A stretch of DNA of 64,000 nucleotides from Acinetobacter corruptisaponis (GCF_030053775.1 NZ_CP125669.1:2413962-2477961), one strand, 5' to 3'; counted from the stretch's first letter, positions 1 through 9,037 are shown. Notes: generated by a model not told the origin, from the letters alone. Translations and numbers: made by a program.

Positions 1-41
1 TATAATGATACTTTCTATGTTCGAGCGGTGCGTTAGGTTAG

Positions 42-379
42 TTGTTTTTTGTAATAAAAAATTGGCATGACATTTCGACTAATGACTTGAATCGCTGTAA
101 CAGCAGCCTATCATTCTTTGATGCTCAGGGTATGCTATTCCACTTGCCTGCATTTTTGTTGGCGAGTTTAAATGGTGATTATTTACATGACCTTACTTTT
201 AGGTTGATACATCTATCTGTTGATAGAGAAAAAAATTTAGCTTATTTAATGCTGAACAGCGTGCAGTTGTTGCAGATTATTTACAATTTTTGTTGGAAGA
301 ACCAGATTACATTTACCATCATCAGGAAATTATGGGCGCACTCGTTACAGGCTATTGGCCTAACATAATCGAATATTAA
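42..379 (+). pseudogene. DUF6714-like protein, frameshifted remnant
   Basis: The reading frame from 42 encodes a segment with the DUF6714 look (NWHDI near the start, then LSFF and LPAFLLASL), but it loses the family pattern after about 235. The family-like C-terminus (FNAEQRAVV, LQFLLEEP, ALVTGYW) continues in another frame to a TAA at 377-379. Adding one A to the A7 run at 229-235 joins the two halves into one protein, so a single-base deletion in a homopolymer explains the break. The first codon would be TTG directly after an in-frame TAG (39-41), so the N-terminus is also missing or lies in another frame. The family function is unknown. It could be a sequencing error rather than a true pseudogene. 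Confidence 0.6.
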
Positions 380-580
380 TGTGTTAGAAAATCATTTAAA
401 GAATCCGCACCTTTTTAGTTCACCACGTATTTTTTGTATGCAATGTTGTATACAAGATGCTGTGATTGTCGAACAATTTTAAATAAAATATAAATAAAAC
501 AATGTGTTAAATTGTTGGCATAGAAATTGAATAACTCCACTCAGTAAAAATCACAATATCCATGTGTGGGGAGAAACAAG

Positions 581-1861
581 ATGCAAAATAAATTATCAAT
601 GTCCGTTCTTATGGCAGCCATGATGGGGGTAGGTCTGGCAGGTTGTTCTAAACCAGCCGAAAAAACAGAAGCAGCAAAAACAGAAACCAAGGCGGCAGCA
701 CCAGCCGCAAGTGGTGACACGATTAAGGTGGGGATCCTACATTCACTTTCAGGCACAATGGCGATTTCTGAAACTTCATTAAAAGATACCGCCTTGATGA
801 CCATTAATGAAATCAATGCCAATGGTGGGGTACTTGGCAAGAAACTGGAACCAGTCATTGTTGATCCAGCTTCGGATTGGCCGTTGTTTGCAGAGAAAGC
901 GCGTCAGTTGATTACCCAGGATAAAGTGGCGGTAATTTTCGGTTGCTGGACTTCAGTATCACGTAAATCGGTGCTTCCTGTGGTGGAAGAGCTGAATGGT
1001 CTGTTGTTCTATCCAGTGCAGTATGAGGGTCAGGAACAATCTAAAAATATTTTCTATACAGGTGCAGCACCGAACCAGCAAGCGATTCCTGCGGTGGAAT
1101 ATTTAATGGGCGATGAGGGCGGCAAGGCACAACGTTTTGTGTTGCTCGGCACGGATTATGTCTATCCACGTACCACCAATAAAATCCTGCGTGCATTCCT
1201 GAAGTCTAAAGGCGTTGCTGATGCAGACATTATGGAAGAATACACACCATTTGGTCATAGCAACTATCAAACTATCGTTTCCAATATTAAAAAATTCTCT
1301 GCGGGTAAAAAGACTGCGGTGATCTCCACCATCAACGGTGATTCAAACGTGCCGTTCTACCGTGAATTGGGTAACCAGGGTATTAAAGCCTCTGATATTC
1401 CAGTGATGGCGTTCTCTGTCGGTGAAGAAGAACTACGTGGTATTGATACCAAGCCACTGGTGGGTCATTTGGCGGCATGGAACTATTTCATGTCAGTGAA
1501 GAATCCGAAAAATACCGATTTTATTAATAAATTCAAGCAATATGCGGTGGAATACAAACTTCCGAATGCCGACAAGGTTGTGACCAACGATCCAATGGAA
1601 GCCACCTATGTTGGTATCAATATGTGGAAGCAGGCGGTTGAAAAAGCAGGTTCTACGGATGTTGATAAGGTCCGTGATGCAATGGCAGGTCAAACCTTTG
1701 CTGCACCATCGGGCTATACGCTCAAGATGGATGAAACAAATCACCATCTACATAAGCCTGTGATGATCGGGCAAATCCGTGGTGATGGCCAATTCGACGT
1801 GGTTTACAAAACACCTGAAACGATTAAAGCAGAGCCTTGGAGCCCTTATATTCCTAAATAA
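581..1861 (+). CDS. urtA: Urea ABC transporter, substrate-binding lipoprotein UrtA
   Basis: This is the periplasmic urea-binding component of the UrtABCDE importer. The ATG at 581 follows a GGGGAG ribosome binding site at 568-573; an upstream in-frame GTG at 566 has none. The N-terminus is a lipoprotein signal with lipobox LAGC, Cys at residue 22. The mature protein is a type I periplasmic binding fold starting with IKVGILHSLSGTMAISE and containing the UrtA-typical segment FGCWTSVSRKSVLPVVEE. At 426 residues it has the normal family length. It is separated from urtB by an intrinsic terminator, so the binding protein is probably made in excess over the membrane parts. The closely related amide-binding family is the main alternative, but the gene order favours urea. 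Confidence 0.93.
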   Translation: MQNKLSMSVLMAAMMGVGLAGCSKPAEKTEAAKTETKAAAPAASGDTIKVGILHSLSGTMAISETSLKDTALMTINEINANGGVLGKKLEPVIVDPASDWPLFAEKARQLITQDKVAVIFGCWTSVSRKSVLPVVEELNGLLFYPVQYEGQEQSKNIFYTGAAPNQQAIPAVEYLMGDEGGKAQRFVLLGTDYVYPRTTNKILRAFLKSKGVADADIMEEYTPFGHSNYQTIVSNIKKFSAGKKTAVISTINGDSNVPFYRELGNQGIKASDIPVMAFSVGEEELRGIDTKPLVGHLAAWNYFMSVKNPKNTDFINKFKQYAVEYKLPNADKVVTNDPMEATYVGINMWKQAVEKAGSTDVDKVRDAMAGQTFAAPSGYTLKMDETNHHLHKPVMIGQIRGDGQFDVVYKTPETIKAEPWSPYIPK

Positions 1862-1872
1862 CTTGCTCATAC

Positions 1873-1901
1873 AACCTGCTGTTTCGGCAGCAGGTTTTTC
1901 T
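1873..1901 (+). terminator. Intrinsic terminator between urtA and urtB
   Basis: A perfect 9-bp stem (AACCTGCTG / CAGCAGGTT) with the loop TTTCGG is followed by a T run. It lies 12 bases after the urtA stop and inside the urt operon, so it probably acts as a partial terminator that sets UrtA above UrtB-E. Confidence 0.85.
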
Positions 1902-1953
1902 TGGTTTTATTTTTTGATTGATTTGTTTAAATAGAAAATATAAGGGGAGTCTT

Positions 1954-3576
1954 ATGGCGAAACACTATGTTTTGGCACTGCTCTGCATCATGGCACAGAT
2001 GATTTTGAGTCCTGCATGGGCAGAAGCCACATCCGCAACAACCGTGACGTCTACAACTTCTCAGGATGCGATCCAAACTTTTGTTAAATCAGATTTTGCC
2101 ACCCGCCGTGCCATGCTGAATCAATGGCCTGCCAGTATTGAACAACTGGATCAGTTGGTGGCGTATATTGACCAAAATGAGTTATATACGGATGGTTCAG
2201 GCAATACCTATATCTTAAAAAACGATGAAAAACTCTTAAGTTACCCACAACAACAAGTTTTGGAAACCTGGCCATCAGACTTGTCTCAAGTGACCTTGGT
2301 CAATACCTTGCGTAAGGCGCTGAATTTTGGACAGGCCAAAGCCAAACTCAACTCAGATGATGCTTCGCAGCGTTTGGCTGCGGTGGATATTTTAGAAAAC
2401 AATCTGGATGAGCTGGATGTTGCAACGGTAAAACAGTTGTATCTCAATGAAAAGAGTGAAGCGGTCAAAGCACGTCTCGCACAACTTAAGGCACGTTTGG
2501 ATTTTAATAGCCCAGATGAATTTACCAAAATCGAAGCGGTGAAAGTGTTGGCAGATTCCAACCGTCCCGATGTATTGGCATTGATTAATCAAAGCCTAGA
2601 ACAACCCCAAAACAATGCGACATTAAAAGCGGCTTTGGTCGAAGCACAAAACAAAATTAAAACCCGCATTCAAATCAGTGAATGGTCTGGGCATATCTTT
2701 TCAGGTTTGAGTACCGCCAGTATTTTACTTTTAGCTGCTCTTGGTCTTGCGATTACCTACGGTTTGCTTGGGGTCATTAATATGGCCCATGGTGAGCTGA
2801 TCATGATCGGAGCATATACCACCTATATGGTGCAAAGCTTTTTTAAAACCCATTTTGCTGGCGTGGTGGATTGGTATTTACTGGCAGCAATTCCAGCGGC
2901 ATTCCTAGTCAGTGCCTTAATTGGCATGTTGATTGAACGTACAGTGATTCGTCCATTGTATGGTCGCCAACTGGAAACTTTATTAGCCACTTTTGGGGTA
3001 AGCTTGATCCTCATGCAAGCGGTTCGCATGATCTTTGGCGCACAAAATGTTGAGGTGTCCAATGTGGCATGGCTGAGTGGCGGGATTGCAATTACACCAA
3101 GTCTGATGCTGCCGTATAACCGTATCACAATTATTGGCTTTACCATTGCGGTATTGCTGCTGCTGGTCTTTTTACTCAATAAAACTCGTTTTGGTTTATT
3201 TGTTCGTGCAGTGACGCAAAACCGTCAAATGGCGCGTGCAGTGGGGATTCGATCTGCACGAATCGACATGCTGGCATTTGGTCTGGGTTCTGGCTTGGCT
3301 GGACTGGCAGGCTGTGCCTTGGCGCAGGTGGGTAATGTCGGCCCTGACCTCGGACAAAACTACATCATTGATGCTTTCCTTGTCGTTGTGGTGGGCGGTG
3401 TTGGGCAGGTCTGGGGTGCGGTACTTGCAGCATTAGGACTGGGTATCAGCGGTACAGTGTTGGAGATTGGTTTAGGTGCGGTTTTAGCCAAAATTATTCT
3501 GTTGGTTCTTGTGATTTTGTTTATCCAAAAGCGTCCACAAGGTTTGTTTGCCATCAAAGGCCGTTTTGTGGAGTAA
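1954..3576 (+). CDS. urtB: Urea ABC transporter permease UrtB
   Basis: UrtB is the first inner-membrane permease of the urea importer (LivH-like). The ATG at 1954 sits behind AAGGGGAG (1942-1949). It opens with a cleavable signal peptide (about residues 1-23, ending SPAWA), followed by a roughly 210-residue soluble helical region rich in Ala, Leu and charged residues. That extension is typical of UrtB and absent from LivH. The permease domain begins near residue 240 and carries ITYGLLGVINMAHGELIMIG, with about eight membrane segments. The length of 540 residues fits the family. The urtB stop lies 4 bases before the urtC start. Confidence 0.93.
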   Translation: MAKHYVLALLCIMAQMILSPAWAEATSATTVTSTTSQDAIQTFVKSDFATRRAMLNQWPASIEQLDQLVAYIDQNELYTDGSGNTYILKNDEKLLSYPQQQVLETWPSDLSQVTLVNTLRKALNFGQAKAKLNSDDASQRLAAVDILENNLDELDVATVKQLYLNEKSEAVKARLAQLKARLDFNSPDEFTKIEAVKVLADSNRPDVLALINQSLEQPQNNATLKAALVEAQNKIKTRIQISEWSGHIFSGLSTASILLLAALGLAITYGLLGVINMAHGELIMIGAYTTYMVQSFFKTHFAGVVDWYLLAAIPAAFLVSALIGMLIERTVIRPLYGRQLETLLATFGVSLILMQAVRMIFGAQNVEVSNVAWLSGGIAITPSLMLPYNRITIIGFTIAVLLLLVFLLNKTRFGLFVRAVTQNRQMARAVGIRSARIDMLAFGLGSGLAGLAGCALAQVGNVGPDLGQNYIIDAFLVVVVGGVGQVWGAVLAALGLGISGTVLEIGLGAVLAKIILLVLVILFIQKRPQGLFAIKGRFVE

Positions 3577-3580
3577 GCCA

Positions 3581-4654
3581 ATGAAAATCACTTCTTTATT
3601 TGCAGATAAGCCCTATAGCGCAATCGCCATTGCCATTTGTTTTGCGGTGTTACTGGCTTTGCCGTGGTTACATCTGTTATCTCCTGATTCGGCATTTTAT
3701 CTGTCAGCGTATTGGATTACCCTGATCGGCAAGATCATGTGTCTGGCGTTGGTTGCGCTGGCACTGGATTTGGTCTGGGGCTATGCAGGTATTTTAAGTT
3801 TGGGGCATGGTCTATATTTTGCCTTGGGCGGTTATGCCTTTGGCATGTACCTGATGCGCCAATCGGCAGGTGACGGTCTGCCTGATTTTATGCGCTTCCT
3901 GAGTTGGACGGAATTGCCGTGGTATTGGGTCGGGACTGAACATTTTGTCTGGGCAATGATTCTGGTGTTACTCATCCCTGCATTAGTCGCCTTTATTTTT
4001 GGTTTCTTTGCCTTTCGTTCCAAAATCAAGGGCGTATATTTTTCCATCATTACCCAAGCCATGACCTTTGCTGCGGCACTCTTGTTCTTCCGCAATGAAA
4101 CAGGTTTTGGTGGCAATAATGGTTTTACAGGTTTTAAAACCTTACTTGGTTTTGACATTACCTCTGCGCCAATGCGTGCCAGTTTATGCTTTGTCACCGC
4201 TTTGGTGTTGATGCTGTGCTTTATTGGCTTGCGTCAACTGATGAACCGTCCTTATGGTCGGGTGTTGGGGGCGATTCGTGACAGCGAAAACCGTTTGCAA
4301 TATTTGGGTTATCGCACGCTGTGGTACAAATTATCGGCGTGGGTATTATCTGCGGTGATCGCAGGCATCGCAGGTGCGTTGTATGTGCCACAGGTTGGCA
4401 TTATCAACCCAAGTGAAATGAATCCAGTCAACTCGATTGAAATGGCAGTGTGGGTTGCCGCTGGGGGGCGTGGCACCTTGATTGGACCGATTCTCGGTGC
4501 AGGTTTGATTAATGCGGTGAAAACCTATTTTACCGTGGCAGCACCAGAAGCATGGTTATTGATCTTGGGCGCATTATTTATTGTGGTGACCTTGTTCCTA
4601 CCGAAAGGTGTAATTGGTGTGTTTGACCGTTTTAAAAAGGAGCGCAGCGAATGA
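3581..4654 (+). CDS. urtC: Urea ABC transporter permease UrtC
   Basis: UrtC is the second permease (LivM-like) and pairs with UrtB in the inner membrane. The ATG at 3581 (MKITSLFADK) is preferred to in-frame starts inside urtB. The protein has 357 residues and around ten membrane segments. LivM-family motifs are visible: DLVWGYAGILSLGHG in the N-terminal half and GGRGTLIGPILGAGLINA near the C-terminus. Its stop overlaps the urtD start (ATGA), which indicates translational coupling. Confidence 0.93.
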   Translation: MKITSLFADKPYSAIAIAICFAVLLALPWLHLLSPDSAFYLSAYWITLIGKIMCLALVALALDLVWGYAGILSLGHGLYFALGGYAFGMYLMRQSAGDGLPDFMRFLSWTELPWYWVGTEHFVWAMILVLLIPALVAFIFGFFAFRSKIKGVYFSIITQAMTFAAALLFFRNETGFGGNNGFTGFKTLLGFDITSAPMRASLCFVTALVLMLCFIGLRQLMNRPYGRVLGAIRDSENRLQYLGYRTLWYKLSAWVLSAVIAGIAGALYVPQVGIINPSEMNPVNSIEMAVWVAAGGRGTLIGPILGAGLINAVKTYFTVAAPEAWLLILGALFIVVTLFLPKGVIGVFDRFKKERSE

Positions 4655-5478
4655 GTGATTTATTAACCAACTCAGCTCAACATGGCGGTCAACTTGGTGA
4701 GGGCTATGGCCGTGCCAAAACCCAAGGCGCGGATTTTAGTCATGGCATTGCCTTGTATCTGGAAAAAGTCAGTGTCTGGTTTGATTCTTTCCGCGCATTG
4801 AATGATTTATCTCTGTATATCGCAGAGGGTGAATTACGTTGCATCATTGGACCAAATGGTGCAGGGAAAACCACGCTCATGGATGTGATTACAGGCAAAA
4901 CCCGCCCAACCACAGGTACGGCATTTTTTGGGCAGAATTACGATCTTGCCAAAATGAGTACCGAGCAAATTGCCGAAGCAGGGATTGGACGTAAATTCCA
5001 AAAACCGACCGTGTTTGAAAATTTCAGCGTAATGGAAAACCTGCTGTTGGCTGCACCCAGAGATAAACGAGTGAAGAAAAGCTTATTTTCTCGCTTAGAT
5101 CCTGAAGCACAGTTGGCCTTGGATGAAACACTGGAACAGATTCGCTTAAAGGAATTTGTGCAAAAACCAGCAGGGCTATTGTCACATGGTCAAAAGCAGT
5201 GGCTGGAAATTGGTATGTTGTTGATGCAACGTCCGAAGCTCATTTTATTAGACGAGCCCGTTGCAGGCATGACCGATGCGGAAACCGAGCGTACGGCTGA
5301 ACTGTGTCTGGAACTCAAGAAAAATCATACGCTTGTTGTAGTGGAACATGACATGAGCTTTATTGATACCATCAGCGAAAAGGTCACGGTACTGGCACAG
5401 GGCGCGATCTTGGCAGAGGGGACATTGGCAGAGGTACAGGCCAATGAAGATGTGATTGAAAAATATTTGGGACGCTAG
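4651..5478 (+). CDS. urtD: Urea ABC transporter ATP-binding protein UrtD
   Basis: UrtD is one of the two cytoplasmic ATPases that power urea uptake (LivG-like). Walker A is GPNGAGKTT, the signature region is LSHGQKQWLEIG, Walker B is LILLDEPVAGM and the switch histidine lies in VVEHDM. About 35 residues of polar N-terminal extension precede the ABC domain. The signature reads LSHGQ rather than LSGGQ, which is common in UrtD. The start overlaps the urtC stop by 4 bases and urtE begins 9 bases downstream. Confidence 0.93.
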   Translation: MSDLLTNSAQHGGQLGEGYGRAKTQGADFSHGIALYLEKVSVWFDSFRALNDLSLYIAEGELRCIIGPNGAGKTTLMDVITGKTRPTTGTAFFGQNYDLAKMSTEQIAEAGIGRKFQKPTVFENFSVMENLLLAAPRDKRVKKSLFSRLDPEAQLALDETLEQIRLKEFVQKPAGLLSHGQKQWLEIGMLLMQRPKLILLDEPVAGMTDAETERTAELCLELKKNHTLVVVEHDMSFIDTISEKVTVLAQGAILAEGTLAEVQANEDVIEKYLGR

Positions 5479-5487
5479 GAGACTGCC

Positions 5488-6186
5488 ATGTTGGAAGTGA
5501 AAGAAATAAACCAGTTTTATGGTGGCAGTCATATTCTGCGTGATGTGTCTTTTCAGGCACCTGTCGGGGAATGCAGTGTGGTATTGGGACGTAATGGGGT
5601 GGGCAAGACCACCTTGCTGAAATGCCTGATGGGGATTCTACCGATCAAGTCAGGGCAGATTCTGCTAGATGGAAAAGACATTTCCAAGATGTCACCTGAG
5701 CAACGGGTACGTGCAGGTTTGGCCTATGTCCCACAAGGGCGGGATATTTTTTCAACCTTAACCGTTGAGGAAAACATCCTGATTGGCATGGCAAAATTTT
5801 CAGGCGCAAAAACCCGAAAAGTACCGAGTCATCTCTATGAAATTTTCCCTGTTTTGGATGAAATGAAACACCGTCGTGGTGGTGATTTATCGGGTGGTCA
5901 GCAACAGCAGCTCGCCATTGCCAGAGCGTTGGCTTCTGAACCAAGTGTGCTGATTCTGGATGAACCAACGGAGGGGATTCAACCCTCCATCATTAAAGAT
6001 ATTGGCCGAGTGATTCGTAAACTGGCGGATCAGGGGGAAATGGCGATTGTCTTGGTGGAACAGTTTTATGACTTTGCCGAAGAACTGGCGGATGCCTACA
6101 CCGTGATGGCACGGGGGCAGGTGATTGCACAGGGGCAAGGGGCAGAAATGCCTGAAAAGGGGATTCGGGAACTGGTGGCGATTTAA
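5488..6186 (+). CDS. urtE: Urea ABC transporter ATP-binding protein UrtE
   Basis: UrtE is the second ATPase of the importer (LivF-like), 232 residues. It shows Walker A GRNGVGKTT, signature LSGGQQQQLAIARAL, Walker B VLILDEPTEGIQPS and the VEQFYDF switch region characteristic of UrtE. It is the last gene of the operon and is followed immediately by a bidirectional terminator. No urease structural or accessory genes follow; in many bacteria the urt operon adjoins ure genes, so here they must be elsewhere, or imported urea is used another way. Confidence 0.93.
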   Translation: MLEVKEINQFYGGSHILRDVSFQAPVGECSVVLGRNGVGKTTLLKCLMGILPIKSGQILLDGKDISKMSPEQRVRAGLAYVPQGRDIFSTLTVEENILIGMAKFSGAKTRKVPSHLYEIFPVLDEMKHRRGGDLSGGQQQQLAIARALASEPSVLILDEPTEGIQPSIIKDIGRVIRKLADQGEMAIVLVEQFYDFAEELADAYTVMARGQVIAQGQGAEMPEKGIRELVAI

Positions 6187-6187
6187 T

Positions 6188-6211
6188 AAAAGCCTCGAAA
6201 GAGGCTTTTTT
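6188..6211. terminator. Bidirectional terminator after urtE
   Basis: The stem AAAAGCCTC / GAGGCTTTT with a GAAA tetraloop is flanked by A and T runs. It serves urtE (+) and the convergent acetyltransferase gene (-), whose stop codon lies inside the T run. Confidence 0.9.
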
Positions 6212-6761
6212 ATTGAGTAGTTGAAAGTTGTAATTGCATCCACACCAAATCACGCCATTGACCAAACTTCTGCCCAACCTGTGGCATATAGCCTGTCTGG
6301 ATAAAGCCAAGCTGTTCATGCAGGACAATAGAACCTGTATTTTCGCTATCAATCGCAGCCACCATGATATGCATGTTTTGTTGTGTTGCGAGATGGATCA
6401 ACTGTTGCATCAGGGCCTTACCCAAACCTTGGCGTGCATGGGTTGGGACAATAAAAACAGAATGTTCGATACTTTGACGATAACCGCTAATCGCCCGAAA
6501 GGCTGAGTAATAGGCATAACCAGCAACTTTGTTATTGAGTTGATCTTCAACCACAATCATTGGGAATTGCTGTTGTTGCATGTTTTGAAAGCGTTGTTGG
6601 TATTGTTCTAGACTCATTGCCTGATCATTCCAGTTGGCTGTACCTGTGAGGATTTCATGATTATAAATAGCGAGAATCTGTGCTAAATCATCCACTGTGG
6701 CAAAACGAATCTGATAACGGGGATTCAAGGAGTGTGCTGCAAGCTTAAGACCGAATGACAT
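6210..6761 (-). CDS. GNAT-family N-acetyltransferase (phosphinothricin-acetyltransferase-like)
   Basis: This 183-residue acetyltransferase has the GNAT fold in the order expected for the phosphinothricin / methionine-sulfone acetyltransferase group. It begins with IRFATVDDLAQILAIYNHEI and has the acetyl-CoA loop ARQGLGKALMQQL, then AAIDSENTGSIVLHEQLGF and a C-terminal WRDLVWMQ strand. The likely role is acetylation of small amines or amino-acid analogues in the cytoplasm. The ATG at 6761 lacks a strong ribosome binding site; no better internal start precedes the fold. It is monocistronic and convergent with urtE. The substrate cannot be read from the sequence. Confidence 0.85.
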   Translation of the reverse strand: MSFGLKLAAHSLNPRYQIRFATVDDLAQILAIYNHEILTGTANWNDQAMSLEQYQQRFQNMQQQQFPMIVVEDQLNNKVAGYAYYSAFRAISGYRQSIEHSVFIVPTHARQGLGKALMQQLIHLATQQNMHIMVAAIDSENTGSIVLHEQLGFIQTGYMPQVGQKFGQWRDLVWMQLQLSTTQ

Positions 6762-6812
6762 GAGAAAATAAAAGAAAGTTCACATATTCCGAATATGCGT
6801 GATTACAAAAAA

Positions 6813-6836
6813 AACAGCAAGACGGAGCTTGCTGTT
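6813..6836. terminator. Bidirectional terminator between tsx-like and acetyltransferase genes
   Basis: A perfect 9-bp stem AACAGCAAG / CTTGCTGTT with the loop ACGGAG is flanked by A and T runs on both sides. It lies just downstream of the Tsx-like gene on the minus strand. Confidence 0.85.
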
Positions 6837-6854
6837 TTTAAACATATTGACTGT

Positions 6855-7580
6855 TTAGAAGTGGTATTTAACCAAGGCGCTGACATTGTTTTCATCGCTA
6901 CCTTTAATACCGAACTTGTTATTCCAAACCGAATGTTCAATACCTAGATACAGGCGTGTTTCTGGTGAAATGTGCTTGCCGACATTCCACTTGTACTGGG
7001 TGGTCCAGTTCAGCTCGCTGGCGTGATCTTTCTCACCTGTAGACCAGTCAAGGAAGCCATCCACCAGAAAATCCTCATTTGACAGTTTAAATGGCAATGC
7101 GTAGGCAATGGTCATTTGATAGTCATCAGCAGTGTTTTCATTGCTGGCACGGTAGAAGTTCACGTTCGCATACTGGAAATATGGAATCGCAAGGTCAAAA
7201 CCTACGCCGTATAAGAAATTGTCAAAACTGGAAAAGTCATCGTTATTGCTTTCCCATGTTGTTGAAACCAACACATCTTTGATTGGGCCAAAGGCAAGCT
7301 TCTGACCAGAAATCTCACCCAGGCTTAAACGTGGAGAGAGTTCGAAATAGGTGCTTTTATGGTCGTCGCCACCGCGCATGCGGTCCATAAAGAAAAATAC
7401 ATCGGCATATTTTACTTTTGCCGCATATTCAACGGTTACAGTTGTCTGTTGCTCATCAACAACTTCATAATTTTCACCGTATAAACCCGTCAGGCTGAAA
7501 TCCTGCCAGATCGGCTTCGCCTGGGCGAAAGCTGCCGTAGATACCAATAAACATGCCGCTGTAAGCTGCTTCAATTGCAT
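6855..7580 (-). CDS. Tsx-like outer-membrane channel (nucleoside-specific porin family)
   Basis: A 241-residue outer-membrane beta-barrel with a signal peptide (about residues 1-21, ending AFAQA). The mature protein starts IWQDFSLTGLYGENYEV, shows the alternating aromatic/polar pattern of a barrel and ends in a C-terminal phenylalanine (VKYHF), as required for BAM-dependent insertion. The pattern FFFMDRMRGG and FELSPRLSLG resembles the Tsx / OmpK family, which passes nucleosides and related solutes. The start codon at 7580 is ATG with a GGGGGGAG-like ribosome binding site just upstream on the minus strand. The substrate is inferred from the family only. Confidence 0.8.
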   Translation of the reverse strand: MQLKQLTAACLLVSTAAFAQAKPIWQDFSLTGLYGENYEVVDEQQTTVTVEYAAKVKYADVFFFMDRMRGGDDHKSTYFELSPRLSLGEISGQKLAFGPIKDVLVSTTWESNNDDFSSFDNFLYGVGFDLAIPYFQYANVNFYRASNENTADDYQMTIAYALPFKLSNEDFLVDGFLDWSTGEKDHASELNWTTQYKWNVGKHISPETRLYLGIEHSVWNNKFGIKGSDENNVSALVKYHF

Positions 7581-7948
7581 TTAAAAATCTCCCCCCAAAA
7601 AGGCGTGTAAAGCATACAGGGTATTAAGCAAAAATAAAGCCAAATTTGACCAAATGCTCAAAAGATTTGTATGGAACGGCAAATCAGGAATGAGATGGTA
7701 TTAGGCAGCTTTTTGATCAGGTTTTCATCAAAATGTCAAAAATCAGCTTGCATATTTGTGATGAAAGACAGATATTGGAATGATAGAAGATCTTCTCCAC
7801 GACTAAAATGCAACCGATGCAAAGCAAGGAGACCACAGGCATTTACATAATCAGAATATACAACTGCACTGAATGAATGCATGCTCAAAGTGTGCCAGAT
7901 AACAAAGTTTTGTAGCACCGTCTCACTAGAAAAGAGAGGAAGATATTT
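7581..7948. other. Intergenic region with divergent promoters
   Basis: This 368-base AT-rich stretch separates the divergent tsx-like and hpf-like genes. The only clear sites are a GAGGAAG ribosome binding site just before 7949 and a 12-base palindrome AGAAGATCTTCT at 7785-7796. I see no coding signal or RNA gene in it. Confidence 0.5.
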
Positions 7949-8320
7949 ATGAATATTGAAATCCGTACAGATAAGAACATTCATGGTAGCGAACGTTTAA
8001 TCAGTTATGTCCGTGCAGAACTTACGCAAGAATTCCAACGTTATAGCGAACGTATTACACATTTTTCGGTTCATATTAGTGATGAAAATGGGGAGAAATC
8101 GGGCGATCATGACAAGCGTTGCATGATTGAGGCTCGTCCAGCAGGCCTAAAACCTGTTGCGGTAACGCATAAAGCGACCAATATTGATGCATCCATTCAT
8201 GGTGCGATTGATAAGCTGAAACGCAGCCTGGAACATTTATATGAGAAAAAAGACCATCACCGTGGTGGCTTGCCAGAATATGTTGATGTCGATGACGACA
8301 TAGATCTCAAAGAAGCATAG
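7949..8320 (+). CDS. Ribosome hibernation-promoting factor (HPF/RaiA family)
   Basis: A 123-residue protein of the S30AE (HPF/RaiA) family, which binds the 30S decoding centre and silences ribosomes in stationary phase or stress. The fold order beta-alpha-beta-beta-beta-alpha is visible: an N-terminal strand and helix, HFSVHISDENG, CMIEARPAGLKPVAV, and the last helix GAIDKLKRSLEHLY. The tail is short and strongly acidic (VDVDDDIDL), so this is a short-form protein without the dimerising C-terminal domain of long HPF. The ATG follows GAGGAAG. It is monocistronic and ends in a strong terminator. Confidence 0.85.
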   Translation: MNIEIRTDKNIHGSERLISYVRAELTQEFQRYSERITHFSVHISDENGEKSGDHDKRCMIEARPAGLKPVAVTHKATNIDASIHGAIDKLKRSLEHLYEKKDHHRGGLPEYVDVDDDIDLKEA

Positions 8321-8332
8321 GCAGATATGCAT

Positions 8333-8359
8333 AAAAAAAGCCCAAAGTGGGCTTTTTTT
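8333..8359 (+). terminator. Terminator after hpf-like gene
   Basis: The stem AAAAAAAGCCCA / TGGGCTTTTTTT has a 3-base loop. It is symmetrical and probably also works in the reverse direction. Confidence 0.9.
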
Positions 8360-8459
8360 ATGTGTGTATCAAATTTATACATGATTTTTGAGCCGTTTTA
8401 TAAAATCCTGTTGGGATATTCGGCATAATAGAGCCATTCAAATATTGTGAGAGCTGGTC

Positions 8460-9005
8460 ATGTTAAGTAAGCAACAGCAGGCCTTGGTGCAAGCCATACA
8501 ACAACTCGATCTGGACCAGGTGCAGTCTTTACTTGCTGATGGGCTTGACCCGAACTTTATTGATCCAGAGCATGGATTTCCTGTTTCCATTCTATGTGAT
8601 GGCCTGTTTGTCTGGTGGGAAAATGTCTGTGAGGCCTACGAGGCTGGCAAACCGTTTACTGAGGCAGAGAAGCAACAGCAACTGAAAGTTTATCTGGAGA
8701 TTTTAGAGGCGCTGATTCAGGCCAAGGCAAACCTGCATTTATGGGATGCCGAGGAATTTTATGGGCCACTGTGGGATGCTGCAAGCTCAGCCTGTGTGCC
8801 TGTGGTACAGCGTCTACTGGATGAAAAGGTGGATCCGAATACTCGCGATGAAGAGGGTCTCACCATTTTGTCATCCATTAGCCAGTTATTCTTTGACTGC
8901 GATTTTGATGAAATTGACTGGTCAGAGTCCTTGCAGGAAGAGCGTGAAACACTAGAATTGCTACGTCGCCATGGCGCAAAAATGTCAAAAGAGTTAACGG
9001 CATAA
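8460..9005 (+). CDS. Ankyrin-repeat protein
   Basis: A 181-residue cytoplasmic protein with at least three ankyrin-like units. The N-terminal one is LVQAIQQLDLDQVQSLLADG followed by LDPNFID. The middle one is LEALIQAKANLHLWD. The third is LWDAASSACVPVVQRLLDEK followed by VDPNTRDEEGLT, and a C-terminal helix ends LLRRHGAK. Such proteins mediate protein-protein contacts; the partner is not apparent. The ATG at 8460 is the first in frame. The gene lies 32 bases upstream of an outer-membrane protein gene and may be cotranscribed with it. It has no signal peptide and no toxin or effector domain. Confidence 0.75.
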   Translation: MLSKQQQALVQAIQQLDLDQVQSLLADGLDPNFIDPEHGFPVSILCDGLFVWWENVCEAYEAGKPFTEAEKQQQLKVYLEILEALIQAKANLHLWDAEEFYGPLWDAASSACVPVVQRLLDEKVDPNTRDEEGLTILSSISQLFFDCDFDEIDWSESLQEERETLELLRRHGAKMSKELTA

Positions 9006-9037
9006 GCCTAGCCAGTAGAATGAAAAAGGGGAGAATG

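Noticed and set aside
566..580. GTG start for urtA 15 bases upstream of the ATG
   Set aside because: It overlaps the GGGGAG ribosome binding site and adds residues before a normal lipoprotein signal.
8460..9005. Ankyrin protein as a secreted effector or immunity protein
   Set aside because: No secretion signal, toxin domain or partner gene is visible; the neighbours are envelope genes.
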